Part shown: positions 1 through 8,499 of the stretch, in pieces
How positions within the stretch are numbered: position 1 is the stretch's first letter
Layout: every line of letters starts with the position of its first letter
Assembly: GCF_032380675.1 (NCBI RefSeq)
Contig: NZ_JAWDIX010000001.1
Location: 1,912,706 to 1,976,705 of the forward strand
Length of the DNA stretch: 64,000 nucleotides
DNA from: Anaerolentibacter hominis
GTDB taxonomy: Bacteria; Bacillota; Clostridia; Lachnospirales; Lachnospiraceae
Direction: 5' to 3'
Translations under genes and position numbers: made by a program
The notes under the pieces: model-generated
Told to the model about the DNA's origin: nothing
Databases searched by the model: none
Seen by the model: the letters and a program-made list of their open reading frames with translations, nothing else

Positions 1-1937
1 CCCAGATCTATCTCCTTTCCTGTACTCCCGTCATAAACTGCCTCCTTCTCGTACTGATCTTCCTTATCATAATAATTTAACGTAATTTTATCTCCCGGCC
101 GGTGATAGGCACTTTTCCCTTCCTTTGTTTTCAGTTTTGCCGCTTCCAGCACATAGCCGCCTTCTTTGAATTTTTCCAGATCCAGCTCTCCCTCCAGGAC
201 AGTAATCTGTTCCAGAAGATAATCATCGAAGGCCAGCCGTGTTTCATAGAGTTTGTGGTCATCGCCCAGCACTGCTTCATATGCCTGCTTCAGCCCCTGG
301 GGAGAGCTGGATAAAAATCCGTTTTCTAATGCGTTTTTCAGGCTGCTTTGTCCCCTCTCATCCAGATAATGGGTGAAGAATCCTACATATCCTTTTCCTT
401 CTCTCTCCACTCCCTCCAAGCCAGCCGCATACTGATAGTAGTCCTCCGGCACCTCGATCTCTCCCATCCCATAATTATGGAAGAAATCCGTCGTTCCTAT
501 ATTGATATCCCCTTTCATCATCTCATCCAGATAACGCTCCATGGAGAAACCGGTTGCCAGCGTATAGACCACCAGCAGCAGGATCATAGACAGCGTCATG
601 GAGGCAATCACCGCGGCCGTTTTTTTCTTGTTTCTGGAAAGGTTCTCCAGAGCCAGCCTTCCGATTTTCGCTCCATGTACTCTTTTTCCGGCCCGGCCCG
701 GTTTGCCTCCGGCGGCTTCCACATATTTTACCGCCTCCACCGGTGAAACCGACGCCGCAATCCGGCCTGGCCTGCGGCAGCTGATCCAGACCGTCAGCAT
801 GGAAAATACTGTGGCTCCCAGAAAAATCCAGGGATTTGCGCTGAATCCATTTCCGTACGTACCGGAAACGGCGCGCATCAGCACAGGGGTCAGTTTTAAA
901 CCCAGCAGCCAGCCGGCCAACAGTCCGATGGGGATTCCCACCATAGAAAGAAAAAATGCCTGTCTGCGGATCAGGGAGCGGATCTGCCGTCCCGTTGTCC
1001 CAATGGTTTTTAAGAGTCCGTAAAAGCGGATGTCATTCACAATGGAGATGCGGAAAATATTATAGATCACCAGATACCCGGTAAATCCGATCAGCAGAAA
1101 GACAATGCCCACCCCCAGAAAGAAGATAGGGTCCGCCCCTTCTGTCTTGGTGGAAAGATACGCCCAGTTCACACCGATCTGAATTTCATTATCCTGGAAT
1201 CCACATTCTCTTAAGACTTCCTTCGCATTTTCTTCGATCCCGCTGCTTTCTGAGAAAAAGACATTGGCCTGGATCAGCCCTTCCCCGTTGCTTTTGCCGT
1301 TATCCGCCAGCTGTTTTCTCTCCTGTTCCGGAACCCTTGAACAGATTTCTTCCACATATTCCTTCGAGAGATACACCTGAGAAGCCCCCAGAATCGGGTC
1401 TCCCTCATAGATCCCGCATACGGTAAATTCATCACTGATCTGATTTCCCAGAAATGTATAGGCAAGTGTAAGCTTTGTCCCTATTTCATGGGGAAGTCCC
1501 AGCATATCCAGGACAATAGTATCCACCAGAATATCCATCTTCCCCTCAGGCAGGGTTCCTGTTTCCGGTGTGCGAAAGCCCCACTGGATATCATCCGGTT
1601 CGCCGTAGCGTATCTCCGTACTGCGCTTTGCCAGCTCCGGATTGTCCGCCTCACCCAGAAGGACCTCATAACTGATCTTTTTAATACGGCCATTTTCCCG
1701 GATACGGTCATACTGCTCGCCTGTCAGATCCTTAAATCCCGCGTGGGCACTGGTCCCTATCTGACGCATAGTTTCCTGCTCCATGGAAGACATCATGCCA
1801 AATCCCATGGTAAGCACAGAGGTGAAAAGAACCGTCGTCAGCACAATCGCCAGGATAATAAAGAGATTGCGGGCTTTATTCTCTCTCCTGCTCCTGGCCG
1901 ACAGCCGGCGGACGGCCTTTTTATTATTATTCTTCAT
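1..1937 (-). CDS. FtsX-like ABC transporter permease (3' part outside window)
   Basis: The frame is open from an ATG at 1937 down to base 1, so about 645 residues are visible and the C-terminus lies outside the window. The N-terminus is basic, followed by one hydrophobic segment at about residues 25-48, then a long extracytoplasmic-type domain and further hydrophobic segments encoded near 1000-1100 and 560-620. This matches large MacB/FtsX or BceB-like permeases that work with the adjacent ATPase. Its start overlaps the end of the ATPase gene by 11 bp, so the two are translationally coupled. The substrate is unknown; export of antimicrobial peptides or lipoprotein-type cargo is typical of the family but is inference here. 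Confidence 0.85.
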   Translation of the reverse strand, partial: MKNNNKKAVRRLSARSRRENKARNLFIILAIVLTTVLFTSVLTMGFGMMSSMEQETMRQIGTSAHAGFKDLTGEQYDRIRENGRIKKISYEVLLGEADNPELAKRSTEIRYGEPDDIQWGFRTPETGTLPEGKMDILVDTIVLDMLGLPHEIGTKLTLAYTFLGNQISDEFTVCGIYEGDPILGASQVYLSKEYVEEICSRVPEQERKQLADNGKSNGEGLIQANVFFSESSGIEENAKEVLRECGFQDNEIQIGVNWAYLSTKTEGADPIFFLGVGIVFLLIGFTGYLVIYNIFRISIVNDIRFYGLLKTIGTTGRQIRSLIRRQAFFLSMVGIPIGLLAGWLLGLKLTPVLMRAVSGTYGNGFSANPWIFLGATVFSMLTVWISCRRPGRIAASVSPVEAVKYVEAAGGKPGRAGKRVHGAKIGRLALENLSRNKKKTAAVIASMTLSMILLLVVYTLATGFSMERYLDEMMKGDINIGTTDFFHNYGMGEIEVPEDYYQYAAGLEGVEREGKGYVGFFTHYLDERGQSSLKNALENGFLSSSPQGLKQAYEAVLGDDHKLYETRLAFDDYLLEQITVLEGELDLEKFKEGGYVLEAAKLKTKEGKSAYHRPGDKITLNYYDKEDQYEKEAVYDGSTGKEIDL

Positions 1938-2637
1938 GGCCGTCACCGCCTCTTCCCGCCGTCTCTTCCCGGCCCGCAGCCAGACGCCCGTCCTCCATAT
2001 GCAGAATCCGGTCACAGAGCTGGGCCAGGGATTCATTGTGGGTAATCATTACAATCGTCTGGTTAAATGTTCTGCCGGTGGTTTTTAACAGTCCCATCAC
2101 CTCGGCCGAGGTCCTGGAATCCAGATTTCCCGTTGGCTCGTCTGCCAGGATAATAGCAGGTTTAGCCGCCAGAGCCCGTGCAATCGCCACCCGCTGCTGC
2201 TGGCCGCCGGACAGCTGGCCCGGAAGGGCGTATTTTTTCTCTTTCAGTCCCAGAACAGACAGAATATCATCTATAAAATCCATATCAATCCTGCCGCCGT
2301 CCAGTTCAACAGGCAGAAGAATATTTTCTATCACATTCAGAATCGGCACCAGATTATACTGCTGGAACACAAAGCCGATATTTCTTCTCCGAAAGATCGT
2401 CAGTTCCTCGTCCTTCAATCCGGAGAGCCTGATTCCCCGGACCGTTACTTCTCCCTCCGTGGGACAGTCCAGACCTCCCAGCATATTCAGCAGAGTGGAT
2501 TTCCCGCTGCCGGAAGTTCCCACAATCGCGGCAAATTCCCCCTCTTCAATCTGGAGGTCAACGCCGTCCAGCGCCTTTACCTGGTTTTCTCCCGTGCCGT
2601 AATATTTTTTCAGGTTTTGTACCGTTACAATTGTCAT
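1927..2637 (-). CDS. ABC transporter ATP-binding protein, MacB/LolD/BceA type
   Basis: A 236-residue nucleotide-binding subunit that powers the neighbouring permease. It shows Walker A (GTSGSGKST, about residues 40-48), a Q-loop region, the signature LSGGQQQR, Walker B (ILADEPTGNLD) and the switch histidine in MITHNES. The GNLD after Walker B is typical of the MacB/LolD/BceA group. The ATG at 2637 is preferred over a GTG three codons upstream because a GAGGTGG sequence lies five bases before it. The gene sits 3' of a separately terminated two-component operon, a usual arrangement for peptide-sensing and detoxification modules. Confidence 0.93.
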   Translation of the reverse strand: MTIVTVQNLKKYYGTGENQVKALDGVDLQIEEGEFAAIVGTSGSGKSTLLNMLGGLDCPTEGEVTVRGIRLSGLKDEELTIFRRRNIGFVFQQYNLVPILNVIENILLPVELDGGRIDMDFIDDILSVLGLKEKKYALPGQLSGGQQQRVAIARALAAKPAIILADEPTGNLDSRTSAEVMGLLKTTGRTFNQTIVMITHNESLAQLCDRILHMEDGRLAAGREETAGRGGDGHEE

Positions 2638-2780
2638 GTCAGCCACCTCGTTTTTCCCCGGGCTCCAGTGCCGGGATGTTTATTCCTGACCGTCAGCCCA
2701 TCTGGACCGGGCCGGCTGTTTCAGGTTAATTTAGATCCTAACATCCATTTCTGACACCCGCCTGACCGTACATCCCGGAT

Positions 2781-2800
2781 TTCTTACAGCTCTGTCAGAA
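2781..2800. promoter_or_regulatory. Candidate response-regulator site upstream of ABC operon
   Basis: The bases read as two nine-base arms (TTCTTACAG and CTGTCAGAA) separated by CT, an inverted repeat with one mismatch. The core TCTGTCAGA also occurs twice-over in direct-repeat form upstream of the two-component operon at 4660-4677. Shared motif and gene order suggest the adjacent OmpR-type regulator binds both. No convincing -35/-10 pair could be fixed for this operon, as is common for activated promoters. Confidence 0.35.
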
Positions 2801-2852
2801 TCTTGTGTAAAAGAACTGCGCGGATAAGTCAGGAAACTCAGAAAAATTCCTG

Positions 2853-2892
2853 GGTAATAAAAGATAAGCATCCCGGCTTACCGGGATGCTTA
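2853..2892 (-). terminator. Rho-independent terminator of the two-component operon
   Basis: A perfect hairpin (AAGCATCCCGG, CTTA loop region, CCGGGATGCTT) is followed on the minus strand by TTATCTTTTATT. It lies between the kinase stop and the ABC ATPase start and so separates the two transcription units. Confidence 0.85.
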
Positions 2893-2950
2893 CCGCGGAC
2901 GAACACAGGGCACGCAGCACGTACCTTCTTACTCTTTCTCTGACCGCACG

Positions 2951-3874
2951 CTATTTTCCCGCTCTGGGCAGCATAACAAAGAAAGTGCTTCCGGCCCCTC
3001 CGGATTCTACCGCCGCATATCCGCCCTCCCTGGACAGGATCAGCTGGGTTAAATACAGTCCCAGCCCGGACCCGGGCACAGTTTTGCCATTTTCTCCCCG
3101 GTAAAACCGTTTGAAAATCTTCGTGTAGTCCTCTTTTTCAATTCCCGGCCCCCAATCCCTGATTTCAATCCGCACAAACAGTTCCAGCGGCTGTACCCGA
3201 ATGTTTACCGGCTTTCCCGCCGGCGAATATTTCAGGGCATTTTCCAGGATATTCATAATCGCTTCTGCCGTCCACCGCCGATTGTGAACTACGGTAATAT
3301 CCTGAAATTCTTCCGTCTGTATCTCTATTTCTCTGCGCTGTCCTATGTCATAGACTCCCGCCACCGCGTCGGCCAGTGTCTGCTTCAGCCCCAGGGGCTC
3401 CGCCTGAAACGTAATCGCTCCGGTTTCCAGCCTGGATATTTTCACCAGCTGGGATAACAGCCACTGCATTTTCTCCGCCTGGTCGTGAATCCGGTCCGCG
3501 AATTCCAGCTGCTCTTCCCTTGTGAGCGTTTCCTCCCTCAAAAGCTCCGTCTCCAGACAGATACCGGCCAGCGGCGTTTTCAGCTGATGGGATATATCCC
3601 CGATCAGCCCCTTGACTGCTTCCCGCTCCGCTTCCCCGGCCCGGTTTGCACTCTGCAGGCTGTTAAAAGCCCTCTCTGTCATCGAGCTCAGCTTATCCTC
3701 TCTGGTATCCTCAAGCATTTTGTCCCGGTCCGGCACACCGCCGCTTAATATTACATTCAGCCGTTCTTCCAGCCTGTCGTAGGAATTCTCTATCTTTCTT
3801 CTGTAACGGACACAGACGGCAGCACTGCACAGAGCTGCCAAAAGCCCCGCGCCACCAATCAGATATTCTATCAT
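2951..3874 (-). CDS. Two-component sensor histidine kinase
   Basis: A 307-residue kinase with a single N-terminal membrane segment (about residues 4-24) and almost no extracytoplasmic part, so it has no obvious sensory domain of its own. The phospho-acceptor region has ISHQLKTPL (His near residue 113), and the ATPase domain has an N box (NILENALKYS), DWGPGIEK and GSGLGLYL. With the ABC exporter next door, it may sense through the transporter as Bce-type kinases do; those usually have two membrane segments, so the comparison is loose. It lies 14 bp downstream of the response regulator in one operon. Confidence 0.92.
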   Translation of the reverse strand: MIEYLIGGAGLLAALCSAAVCVRYRRKIENSYDRLEERLNVILSGGVPDRDKMLEDTREDKLSSMTERAFNSLQSANRAGEAEREAVKGLIGDISHQLKTPLAGICLETELLREETLTREEQLEFADRIHDQAEKMQWLLSQLVKISRLETGAITFQAEPLGLKQTLADAVAGVYDIGQRREIEIQTEEFQDITVVHNRRWTAEAIMNILENALKYSPAGKPVNIRVQPLELFVRIEIRDWGPGIEKEDYTKIFKRFYRGENGKTVPGSGLGLYLTQLILSREGGYAAVESGGAGSTFFVMLPRAGK

Positions 3875-3888
3875 CTCAGTCTCACACC

Positions 3889-4575
3889 TCAGTTTTTCTC
3901 GTAAAACAGATAGCCCATCCCGTGTATAGTTTTAATATAGTCCGGGTTGGAAGGGTCGTTCTCCAGCTTTCTGCGCAGCCTGGAAATCGTGACCATCAGG
4001 GTGTTTTCTTCCACAAAGTTTCCCTTTTCATCCCAAAGCCGGGAGAGCAGCTGTTCCTTCAAAAGGACCTGTCCCTTATTTTCCATCAGGTATTTTAAAA
4101 GCCGGTACTCCGTTGTGCTTAGGGTAATCTCACAGCCATCTTTCTCAGCCCGCATCTGCTCCGGATACAGAGTAATCCCTCCCGCCCGGAGAGTAAACTC
4201 CCTCTTCTCCTCCTTTTCCCGGAAGATCCTCTCTATCCTGGCTTTTAACACCGCCAGAGAAAACGGTTTTTTCACATAGTCGTTCGCCCCGGATTCCAGT
4301 CCCAGGATCTCATCGGTCTCCATATCTCTTGCCGTAAGCATAAGAATCGGCAGGGTGGATTCTTCTCTCACCCTCCTGCAGAAATCCAGGCCATCCCCAT
4401 CGGGAAAGTTCAAATCCAGCAGGATCATGTCCGGGGCTTCTTCCCGGTACAGCCGCCAGCCCCTCGCAACGGTATCACAGGATATGACATGGCAGCCGTC
4501 CCGTTCCAGAAAAAAACAGATACCCCGGTTTAACCCGGCGTCATCTTCCATAACAAGAATCTTTCTTTCCTTCAT
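3889..4575 (-). CDS. OmpR/PhoB-family response regulator
   Basis: A 228-residue regulator with an N-terminal receiver (acidic pair EDD near 10-12, phospho-acceptor Asp in LLDLNFPDGDG, switch Thr in MLTARD, Lys in VKKPF) and a C-terminal winged helix (STTEYRLLKYLMEN, then EENTLMVTISRLRRKL). It is the first gene of the operon with the kinase. An AAGGAGG site precedes the ATG. Likely targets are its own operon and the ABC exporter. Confidence 0.94.
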   Translation of the reverse strand: MKERKILVMEDDAGLNRGICFFLERDGCHVISCDTVARGWRLYREEAPDMILLDLNFPDGDGLDFCRRVREESTLPILMLTARDMETDEILGLESGANDYVKKPFSLAVLKARIERIFREKEEKREFTLRAGGITLYPEQMRAEKDGCEITLSTTEYRLLKYLMENKGQVLLKEQLLSRLWDEKGNFVEENTLMVTISRLRRKLENDPSNPDYIKTIHGMGYLFYEKN

Positions 4576-4612
4576 CGCGGCCGTCCTCCTTACGCATCTT
4601 TCTGCTTTTTTC

Positions 4613-4677
4613 AGTGTACCAGCTTTTTCTGGATTTCACAACGCTTTGCCGCGCGGGCTTTCTGTCAGATTCTGTCA
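4613..4677 (-). promoter_or_regulatory. Promoter and direct repeats of the two-component operon
   Basis: On the minus strand TTGTGA (4641-4636) and TACACT (4618-4613) are separated by 17 bp. Just upstream, TTCTGTCA (plus-strand reading) occurs at 4660-4667 and 4670-4677, a ten-base spacing on one helix face, as expected for an OmpR-family dimer. Autoregulation is inferred. Confidence 0.5.
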
Positions 4678-4762
4678 TCCTGCCGCGGTTTTTCAAAGCG
4701 TCGCAGGCTTAGGAATACCCCTTGATTCTTTTTAACACACCGGTAAAGATAAAATTTTACTA

Positions 4763-4792
4763 TTGACAAATTCTTTCCTTTCTGGTTATACT
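4763..4792 (+). promoter_or_regulatory. Promoter of the ilvB T-box transcript
   Basis: A perfect TTGACA (4763-4768) and TATACT (4787-4792) are separated by 18 bp. Transcription would start near 4799, just before stem I of the T-box leader. Confidence 0.8.
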
Positions 4793-4807
4793 CTTTTCAA
4801 CATCAAA

Positions 4808-5099
4808 ATCGAAATGCGGTGACAAGGAGGAGTACATACTTGCCGATATCCCAGAGAGAAGATGGCCGGTGCGAATCTTTATGGAGGAAGTATGGAAGTA
4901 GCCTTTGAGCAGTGAACTGAACGAGAGTAATCTTTAGTAGACTTCAACGTGATTTTCCGACGTTACACGGAAAGCAGTATCGGTCTGTCTGTAAGCAGAT
5001 AGGCTCTGTATTGACGGAGAGCAGAGAATACATTCTCTGAATTTAGGTGGTAACACGGATTCTATTCGCCCTAAGCGTTTTGGCTTAGGGCGTTTTTTT
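4808..5099 (+). ncRNA. T-box leader of ilvBN, probable valine specifier
   Basis: The leader carries the conserved T-box AGGTGGTAACACGG (5045-5058) followed by a terminator hairpin at 5067-5092 and seven T. Stem I is recognisable: AGTA at 4831-4834 opposite GAA at 4895-4897 (loop E), the CATACTT/AAGTATG helix between them, and the AGAGAG bulge at 4853. The triplet after GAA is GTA (4898-4900), a valine codon. Reading one base later gives TAG, which cannot be a specifier. The T-box bulge TGGT would pair with an ACCA tRNA end, consistent with tRNA-Val. Uncharged tRNA would prevent termination and turn on ilvBN. Confidence 0.93.
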
Positions 5100-5137
5100 C
5101 GGAGAAACGCGCCGCAGTAAAACAGGAGGGAAAGCAA

Positions 5138-6865
5138 ATGAAACAAATTACAGGTGCAGAATTATTTGTCAAAGCATTGAAAGAAGAAAATGTCGATATC
5201 CTCTTCGGCTATCCGGGAGGCCAGGCCATCGACTTGTTCGACGCCCTTTACGGACAGGATGATATCCAGGTAGTCCTTCCCAGACACGAGCAGGCTTTGG
5301 TGCACGCTGCGGACGGCTATGCCCGTTCCACGGGAAAAGTGGGCGTCTGTCTCGTGACCAGCGGTCCCGGCGCTACAAACATCGTAACCGGTATTGCCAC
5401 GGCCAACTATGACAGCGTTCCCCTCGTCTGCTTTACCGGCCAGGTTCCCACCAGTCTGATCGGCAACGACGCCTTTCAGGAGGTGGATATCGTGGGTATC
5501 ACCCGGAGTATCTGCAAGCACTCCATCACCGTGCGGGACAGAAAAGATCTGGGACGTATTATAAAGGAAGCGTTTTTTATTGCCAGGACCGGCAAGCCGG
5601 GCCCTGTTGTAGTAGACCTTCCCAAGGATATTCAGCAGGCCATGGGCAGCGACGAATATCCCGCTGAAGTTAATATCCGCAGCTATAAGCCCAGCACCAG
5701 CGTTCACGAAGGGCAGCTGAAAAAAGCCCTTAAGATGCTGGAGCGGGCCAAACGTCCGGTCTTCCTCATTGGCGGCGGCGTTAATATCTCCCATGCCAAT
5801 GCCGCGATGACCCGGCTGGCGGAGCTGACCCATATCCCGGTTGTCACAACTATCATGGGAAAGGGAGCGATCCCTTCCGATCATCCGCTCTATGTGGGTA
5901 ATCTGGGTATTCACGGCAATTATGCCTCCAACACGGCCATCAGCGAATGTGATGTCCTGTTCTCCATCGGCACCCGCTTCAACGACCGGATTACCGGTAA
6001 AATCAGCGAGTTCGCCAGAGGGGCCAAGATCATACACATCGACATTGATACTGCTTCCATTTCCCGCAATATCGTGGTAGACATCCCCATCGTTGCGGAC
6101 GCCAAGGTAGCCATCGACAAGATGCTGGAACTTGGCACTGCGCTGGATACGGACAGCTGGCTGGAAAAAATAAATGGCTGGAAGAAGGAGCATCCCCTCA
6201 CCATGGAACGGTATGAGGGCCTTACCCCGGAGAAAATCATCCGGAAAATCAATGAGCTGTTTCCCCAGTGCATCGTCGCTACCGACGTGGGACAGAACCA
6301 GCTCTGGACTACCCAGTATCTGGAATTGACCAAGGGGAAACGTCTTCTCACCTCCGGCGGTCTGGGCACCATGGGGTACGGTTTCCCCGCGGCCATCGGC
6401 GCCAAATTCGGCAATCCGGACACACCGGTAATCTGTATTTCCGGTGACGGCGGAATGCAGATGAACGTTCAGGAAATGGCCACCGCGGTTGTGAACGAGC
6501 TGCCGGTTATCATCTGTGTGCTGAACAATTCCTACCTGGGAAATGTGCGCCAGTGGCAGGAAATGTTTTTCGGCGGGCGCTATTCCAGCACCTGTTTAAA
6601 ATACCGCAAAAACTGTTCCCATGACTGCAGCAATCCGGATAAATGCTGTCCAAAATATGTGCCTGACTTTATCAAGCTTACAGAGAGCTATGAGGCTCTC
6701 GGCATCCGTGTGGAGTCGGAAGAAGAATTGGAGCCGGCATTCCGGCGGGCAATGGAAAATAAGTGCGGCCCCACTCTGATCGAATTTATCATCGACCCGG
6801 CTGAAAACGTATCCCCGATGGTACCAGGCGGCCATGCACTGAATGATATGATAATGGATTGCTAA
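5138..6865 (+). CDS. ilvB: Acetolactate synthase large subunit
   Basis: A 575-residue thiamine diphosphate enzyme that condenses two pyruvates, or pyruvate with 2-oxobutyrate, in branched-chain amino acid synthesis. The N-terminal domain has GYPGGQAIDLFDAL and the cofactor-activating Glu in LPRHEQ; the C-terminal domain has the ThDP motif from GDGGMQMN to NNSYLG. A cysteine cluster (Cys486, 493, 497, 503, 504) lies in a short insertion after the RQWQEMFF segment and could bind metal or form disulfides, which is inference. An AGGAGG sits nine bases before the ATG. It is controlled by the T-box leader and followed by ilvN after 11 bp. Confidence 0.97.
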   Translation: MKQITGAELFVKALKEENVDILFGYPGGQAIDLFDALYGQDDIQVVLPRHEQALVHAADGYARSTGKVGVCLVTSGPGATNIVTGIATANYDSVPLVCFTGQVPTSLIGNDAFQEVDIVGITRSICKHSITVRDRKDLGRIIKEAFFIARTGKPGPVVVDLPKDIQQAMGSDEYPAEVNIRSYKPSTSVHEGQLKKALKMLERAKRPVFLIGGGVNISHANAAMTRLAELTHIPVVTTIMGKGAIPSDHPLYVGNLGIHGNYASNTAISECDVLFSIGTRFNDRITGKISEFARGAKIIHIDIDTASISRNIVVDIPIVADAKVAIDKMLELGTALDTDSWLEKINGWKKEHPLTMERYEGLTPEKIIRKINELFPQCIVATDVGQNQLWTTQYLELTKGKRLLTSGGLGTMGYGFPAAIGAKFGNPDTPVICISGDGGMQMNVQEMATAVVNELPVIICVLNNSYLGNVRQWQEMFFGGRYSSTCLKYRKNCSHDCSNPDKCCPKYVPDFIKLTESYEALGIRVESEEELEPAFRRAMENKCGPTLIEFIIDPAENVSPMVPGGHALNDMIMDC

Positions 6866-6876
6866 GGAGGACAGAT

Positions 6877-7377
6877 ATGAAAAAGAGATGGATTTCACTA
6901 TATGTTGAAAATGAGATAGGTGTACTTGCTAAAATTGCCGGGCTGTTTTCCAGCAAATCCTATAACCTGGACAGTCTGACCGTGGGTGAGACGGAAGATC
7001 CCACCGTTTCCCGGATAACCATCGGCCTCACCAGCGATGATATTACCTTTGAGCAGATCAAAAAACAGTTAAACCGCAGTGTTTCCATTATTAAAGTAAT
7101 CGATATCACTGATCTTCCGGTTCACCGGAAAGAAATTATGTTCATCAAGGTAAAGGGCTGTACCTCCCATGAAAAAACCGAATTATTCCGGATTGCCCAG
7201 GTATTCAGCGTCCGGATCGCCGATTATGGCAAAACCAACGTTTTATTGGAGTGTGTACAGACCGAGTGGAAAAACAATGATTTAATTGCCCTGTTAAAGC
7301 AGAGTTTCTCCGGCCGTATGGAAGTCGTCCGAGGCGGCAGCGTAGCCGTGGAGGCTATCAGTACCCAGGACGATTAA
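6877..7377 (+). CDS. ilvN: Acetolactate synthase small (regulatory) subunit
   Basis: A 166-residue regulatory subunit that raises activity of IlvB and confers valine feedback control. An N-terminal ACT domain (WISLYVENEIGVLAKIAGLF, residues 4-23) is followed by the second half characteristic of IlvN/IlvH (KVKGCTSHEKTELFRIAQVF). The ATG at 6877 is chosen because AAGGAGG (6864-6870) lies six bases upstream; a longer frame from a TTG at 6859 would overlap the ilvB stop and lacks a site. It is the last gene of the unit. Confidence 0.95.
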   Translation: MKKRWISLYVENEIGVLAKIAGLFSSKSYNLDSLTVGETEDPTVSRITIGLTSDDITFEQIKKQLNRSVSIIKVIDITDLPVHRKEIMFIKVKGCTSHEKTELFRIAQVFSVRIADYGKTNVLLECVQTEWKNNDLIALLKQSFSGRMEVVRGGSVAVEAISTQDD

Positions 7378-7397
7378 TGGAAGGATATACGTAAAGA

Positions 7398-7425
7398 AAT
7401 GCCTTAGGCCGCGGCCTAAGGCATT
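7398..7425. terminator. Bidirectional terminator between ilvN and recA
   Basis: AAATGCCTTAGGCC and GGCCTAAGGCATTT form a perfect 13-14 bp stem with a GC dinucleotide at the turn. It serves ilvN on the plus strand. The convergent recA stop codon (7418-7416) lies inside the stem, so the last recA codons also form the hairpin. Confidence 0.8.
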
Positions 7426-8450
7426 TCCTCTTTATCCTGTTCCATTATTTCTTTGCTCTGTAAGTGATACTGTTCTCTCACTCTGCTCTCCACTTCCGCC
7501 ATCACAGCCGGATGTTCGTTCAGATACACTTTCGCGCCCTCCCTTCCCTGCGCCATCCTTTCGTTTCCGTAGGCATACCAGGAGCCGCTCTTATTTATAA
7601 TGCCGGTTTCCGCAGCCAGATCCAGGATATCTCCCTCTCTGGAGATCCCTTCCCCGTACAGTATATCGAACTCAGCCAATTTAAAGGGCGGCGCTATCTT
7701 ATTCTTCACCACCTTCACCCGTGTCCGGCTTCCGATACGTTCCCCGGCATTTTTAATCACGTCGATTCTTCTCACATCCAGCCGCACGGATGCATAGAAC
7801 TTTAAGGCATTTCCCCCTGTCGTCACCTCCGGATTGCCAAACATGATACCAATCTTCTCCCTCAGCTGATTGATAAATATGACAATACAGCCGGACTTGC
7901 TCACCACCGGCGTCAGCTTGCGCATAGCCTGTGACATTAATCTGGCCTGGAGGCCGATATGGCTGTCCCCCATATCCCCGTCGATCTCCGCTCTTGGAAC
8001 CAGAGCCGCCACGGAATCAATTACCACGATATCCACCGCCCCGGACCGTACCAGCAATTCTGCGATGTCCAGTGCCTGCTCCCCGGAATCCGGCTGGGAA
8101 ATATATAATTCGTCTGTATTCACACCAATCTGTTTGGCATAAGCAGGGTCCAGAGCATGTTCCGCGTCAATAAATGCGGCAATACCGCCTGCTTTCTGGG
8201 TCTGTGCAATCATGTGCAGGGACACTGTGGTTTTTCCACTGGACTCCGGTCCATAGATTTCCACTACCCTGCCTCTGGGTATGCCGCCCAGCCCCAAGGC
8301 AATATCCAGGCTCAGAGAACCGGTAGGAACAACCTCCATCTCTTTCCAGACGGCAGCAGTATCCCCCATCCGCATCAACGCCCCTCTGCCAAACTCTTTC
8401 TCAATTTTCTGCACTGCCGCGTCAAGTGCTGCTTTCTTCTTCTTATCCAT
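7416..8450 (-). CDS. recA: Recombinase RecA
   Basis: A 344-residue RecA that forms filaments on single-stranded DNA and drives homologous recombination and SOS induction. Walker A is GPESSGKTT (67-75), Walker B is VDIVVIDSVAAL, and the DNA-binding loop has NQLREKIGIMFGNPEVTTGG. The C-terminus is short and acidic. A purine-rich GGGAATGGAG precedes the ATG. Two small genes of unknown function (8500-8919, 8919-9224) lie just upstream in the same direction and probably share its transcript. No recX follows, and no GAAC-N4-GTTC LexA box was seen upstream. Confidence 0.98.
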   Translation of the reverse strand: MDKKKKAALDAAVQKIEKEFGRGALMRMGDTAAVWKEMEVVPTGSLSLDIALGLGGIPRGRVVEIYGPESSGKTTVSLHMIAQTQKAGGIAAFIDAEHALDPAYAKQIGVNTDELYISQPDSGEQALDIAELLVRSGAVDIVVIDSVAALVPRAEIDGDMGDSHIGLQARLMSQAMRKLTPVVSKSGCIVIFINQLREKIGIMFGNPEVTTGGNALKFYASVRLDVRRIDVIKNAGERIGSRTRVKVVKNKIAPPFKLAEFDILYGEGISREGDILDLAAETGIINKSGSWYAYGNERMAQGREGAKVYLNEHPAVMAEVESRVREQYHLQSKEIMEQDKEEMP

Positions 8451-8499
8451 TCCGTTCTATCTCCATTCCCGCCAAGCCGTCCGCGGCACTTCGTCCGGA

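Noticed and set aside
5162..6193. Long open frame (343 codons) on the minus strand within ilvB
   Set aside because: It mirrors the codon bias of a certain gene on the other strand, shows no known family and lacks a ribosome binding site.
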